This document shows, in pieces, positions 62,156 to 64,000 of a stretch of DNA of 64,000 nucleotides. A model generated the notes under the pieces. The model was not told the DNA's origin, searched no databases, and saw nothing but the letters and a program-made list of their open reading frames with translations. The position numbers and the translations under genes are program-made. Within the stretch, counting starts at the first letter, position 1. Every line of letters begins with the position of its first letter. This stretch comes from Pseudomonas sp. RIT409. GTDB taxonomy: Bacteria > Pseudomonadota > Gammaproteobacteria > Pseudomonadales > Pseudomonadaceae. Location of the stretch: positions 1 through 64,000 of the forward strand of contig NZ_QARE02000022.1 of the NCBI RefSeq assembly GCF_003052515.2, read 5' to 3'.

Positions 62156-63220
62156 ATGCACAAGAAGCACAAGCCGTGCCACGCCCTAGCCGCTCTCGCG
62201 TTCACCGTCGCCACCCTGGCGGCTGCGCAATCCGCCAGCGCCCGTGACCTGACCATCGTCTCTTGGGGCGGCAACTTCCAGGACGCGCAGCGTGAGATTT
62301 ACTTCAAGCCGTTTGCCGCCCAGACCGGCAAAAAGGTCCTTGACCAAAGCTGGGATGGCGGCGTCGGCGTACTGGACGCCAAAGTCAAAGTCGGCAACCC
62401 CAACTGGGATGTCGTGGAAGTCGAGGCCGAAGACCTCGCGCTGGGGTGCGAGGCGGGCCTGTACGAAAAGATCGACTGGGCCAAGGTCGGCAATAAAGCC
62501 GACTTCATTCCCGAGGCGGTCAGCGACTGCGGCGTCGGCAATATCGTGTGGAACACCGGTGTCGCATGGGACGGCGACAAACTGAAAACCGCACCGACCT
62601 CATGGGCCGATTTTTTCGACACTCAGAAATTCCCCGGCAAGCGCGGCCTGCGTAAAGGGCCTAAATACGCGCTGGAATTCGCCCTGCTCGCCGACGGCGT
62701 CAAACCGGCGGATGTCTACAAGGTGCTGCGCACCCCTGAAGGCGTGGACCGTGCCTTCAACAAACTGGGCAGCATCAAGTCGAGCATCGTCTGGTGGGAA
62801 GCGGGCGCTCAGCCCTTGCAGATGCTCTCCGCCGGCGACGTGGTGATGAGCTCGGCGTACAACGGCCGGATCAGCGGTTTCAACCGCAACGAAGGCAAGC
62901 ACTTCAAGTTTCTCTGGAACGGCAGCGTATCGGCGATCGACTCTTGGACCGTGCTCAAAGGGAGCGAGAACAAAGCCGTCGCGATGGATTTCATCGCCTT
63001 CGCCAGTCAGCCTGAAAACCTGTCCAAGCTGCCCAAATTCATTGCCTATGGCCTGCCCAATACCAAAGCCAATGCCTTCGTGCCCGCCGAGCTGAAGGCC
63101 GAATTGCCGACCACGCCGGAAAACCTCGCCCAATCCCTGCCGCTGGACGTCGATTTCTGGGTCGACAACAGCGAGTCGCTGAACCAGCGTTTCAATGCAT
63201 GGATCGCCTCGAAACAATAA
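62156..63220 (+). CDS. Periplasmic polyamine/opine-type substrate-binding protein (PotD/PotF-like)
   Basis: A 354-residue exported protein. A basic N-terminus (MHKKHKPCH) and hydrophobic core form a signal peptide cleaved near SASA-RDLTIVSWGG. The mature part follows the PotD/F pattern (FKPFAAQTGKKV, WDVVEVEAEDLALGC, SSAYNGRISGF). GAGG 6 bases before ATG 62156 supports this start over 62105. No ATPase or permease is within the window to the right, but an aminotransferase follows, so the substrate is probably an amine or amino acid that is transaminated inside the cell. Confidence 0.88.
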   Translation: MHKKHKPCHALAALAFTVATLAAAQSASARDLTIVSWGGNFQDAQREIYFKPFAAQTGKKVLDQSWDGGVGVLDAKVKVGNPNWDVVEVEAEDLALGCEAGLYEKIDWAKVGNKADFIPEAVSDCGVGNIVWNTGVAWDGDKLKTAPTSWADFFDTQKFPGKRGLRKGPKYALEFALLADGVKPADVYKVLRTPEGVDRAFNKLGSIKSSIVWWEAGAQPLQMLSAGDVVMSSAYNGRISGFNRNEGKHFKFLWNGSVSAIDSWTVLKGSENKAVAMDFIAFASQPENLSKLPKFIAYGLPNTKANAFVPAELKAELPTTPENLAQSLPLDVDFWVDNSESLNQRFNAWIASKQ

Positions 63221-63236
63221 GCGCCCAGCGCTCGAT

Positions 63237-63270
63237 GCCACTTGGGCCGACAGGCTCGAGTGGCACCTTT
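63237..63270 (+). terminator. Hairpin and T-run between binding protein and aminotransferase
   Basis: TGCCACT (63237-63243) pairs with AGTGGCA (63259-63265), extended inward with two wobble pairs to a 13-bp stem with a GACA loop, then CCTTTTA. It probably makes expression of the binding protein higher than that of the downstream gene. Confidence 0.65.
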
Positions 63271-63295
63271 TACTGCCCTGACACCGAGGTCAAGC

Positions 63296-64000
63296 ATGAC
63301 GAATCTAGTGGGCGACGTCTCCAGCGCCGCCCGTATCCTGCCTGAACTGAACGGCGAAAAGCTGTTTATCCGCAATGGCAAAGGCGCTTATCTGTGGGAT
63401 GACCGGGGGCGTCGCTACATCGATACGGCGCTGGGTTTCGGCGCTGTGTTACTGGGCCACGCCAATGACGCCGTCAACGCCCAGGTGGCTCAGGCCCTGG
63501 CCGATAGCGCCTCGCCGTCCTGGGCACACGTCCGCGAGCATGGCGCTGCAACGGCGTTGGCTCGCCACACCGGCGCGTTGACCAAAGTGATGTTCACCAA
63601 CTCCGGCAGCGAGGCGGTGCACCTCGCCTGCCGCGCAGCCCGAGCCTACACCGGCCGCCGCAAGATCGCCAAAATGGCCGCCGGGTTCGACGGCTGGTTC
63701 GATGATGTCAGTTTCGGCAACGTCACCAGCACCGAAGCGGGTTTCCAGGACGGTGCGCGTCCGTCCACCGAACGCACGACTTTGATTCGTTTCAACGATT
63801 TCGCCGACATCGAACGGCTGTTCACTGAGGACCCTGACGTCGCAGCGGTACTCCTTGAACCGATGCTGGCCAACGCCGGTTGCATCATGCCCCTGCCCGG
63901 CTACCTTCAGCACGTTCAGGACGTCGCTCACCGGCACGGCGCCTTGGTAATCTGTGATGAAGTCCTGATGGGTTTTCGCCTGTTCCCCGGGCTGGCCGGC
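63296..64000 (+). CDS. Class III (GABA/ornithine-type) aminotransferase, N-terminal part
   Basis: The first 235 codons of a PLP-dependent class III aminotransferase, cut by the right edge. LFIRNGKGAYLWDDRGRRYID is the typical start, followed by FTNSGSEAVHLACRAARA (PLP phosphate site), a region like AAGFDGWFDDVSFGN and the pyridine-binding Asp in ALVICDEVLMGFR. The Schiff-base lysine lies beyond the window. The closest types are glutamate-1-semialdehyde-like and omega-amino-acid transaminases. It follows the binding-protein gene by 75 bases and is probably the enzyme that consumes the imported amine. Confidence 0.88.
   Translation, partial: MTNLVGDVSSAARILPELNGEKLFIRNGKGAYLWDDRGRRYIDTALGFGAVLLGHANDAVNAQVAQALADSASPSWAHVREHGAATALARHTGALTKVMFTNSGSEAVHLACRAARAYTGRRKIAKMAAGFDGWFDDVSFGNVTSTEAGFQDGARPSTERTTLIRFNDFADIERLFTEDPDVAAVLLEPMLANAGCIMPLPGYLQHVQDVAHRHGALVICDEVLMGFRLFPGLAG

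Noticed and set aside
1..64000. tRNA, rRNA, CRISPR arrays, insertion sequences, prophage genes
   Set aside because: None recognised on either strand by eye; a covariance-model or repeat search could still find small RNAs.

Overview
The window looks like a chromosomal segment of a plant-associated, fluorescent-type Pseudomonas. It is GC-rich and densely packed with sensor kinases, LysR regulators and catabolic operons. The left edge carries hrpK and the start of hrpW, behind a near-perfect HrpL (Hrp box) promoter, which points to the P. syringae complex or a relative with a Hrp1-type type III secretion system. No rRNA, tRNA, CRISPR array, insertion sequence or prophage gene was recognised.

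Layout. 1-2.8 kb: edge of a type III secretion island (hrpK-hrpW operon). 2.8-9.4 kb: red-light sensing block (bacteriophytochrome, single-domain response regulator, hybrid kinase) next to a zinc-type 5-aminolevulinate dehydratase. 9.5-15 kb: MFS exporter, GNAT acetyltransferase, LysR regulator, RlmI-like methyltransferase and a chemoreceptor. 15.3-23.1 kb: an IclR regulator divergent from a tightly overlapping seven-gene operon that joins an ABC importer to a three-subunit flavin/iron-sulfur oxidase (HcnABC / opine-oxidase type). 23.1-28.9 kb: GAF hybrid kinase, formate/nitrite-family channel, moaA and pgm. 29-34.8 kb: a helicase with a nuclease-like N-terminus, a MocR-type regulator, an unassigned PP-loop ATPase and an AT-rich gap with a doubtful small ORF. 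35-38.8 kb: quinone-oxidoreductase-type gene, divergent LysR gene and a PrlF/YhaV toxin-antitoxin pair. 39-43.8 kb: msrA, a two-gene flavin monooxygenase set of the sulfur-scavenging type and an orphan kinase. 43.9-50.6 kb: a membrane-free chemoreceptor and the tricarballylate locus tcuRABC, in which tcuA is broken by a one-base frameshift. 50.6-56.7 kb: threo-3-hydroxyaspartate ammonia-lyase type enzyme, small hypothetical gene, TauE/SafE exporter, trans-aconitate methyltransferase, an atypical GH3 protein and an SDR. 57-64 kb: TonB-dependent siderophore receptor, small Cys-rich protein, cupin dioxygenase-like gene with LysR, and an XRE-cupin regulator divergent from a polyamine-type binding protein and a class III aminotransferase cut by the right edge.

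How the genes work together. Several regulator/target pairs are joined by visible inverted repeats: IclR with the oxidase operon (two 12-bp arms), the XRE-cupin regulator with the binding protein, and PrlF with its own promoter. The phytochrome, its response regulator and the hybrid kinase have the parts of a light-controlled phosphorelay. Tricarballylate oxidation (Tcu) gives cis-aconitate, whose trans isomer is the substrate of the nearby Tam methyltransferase. All assignments are from reading translated sequence and recalled family motifs. No database search was possible.
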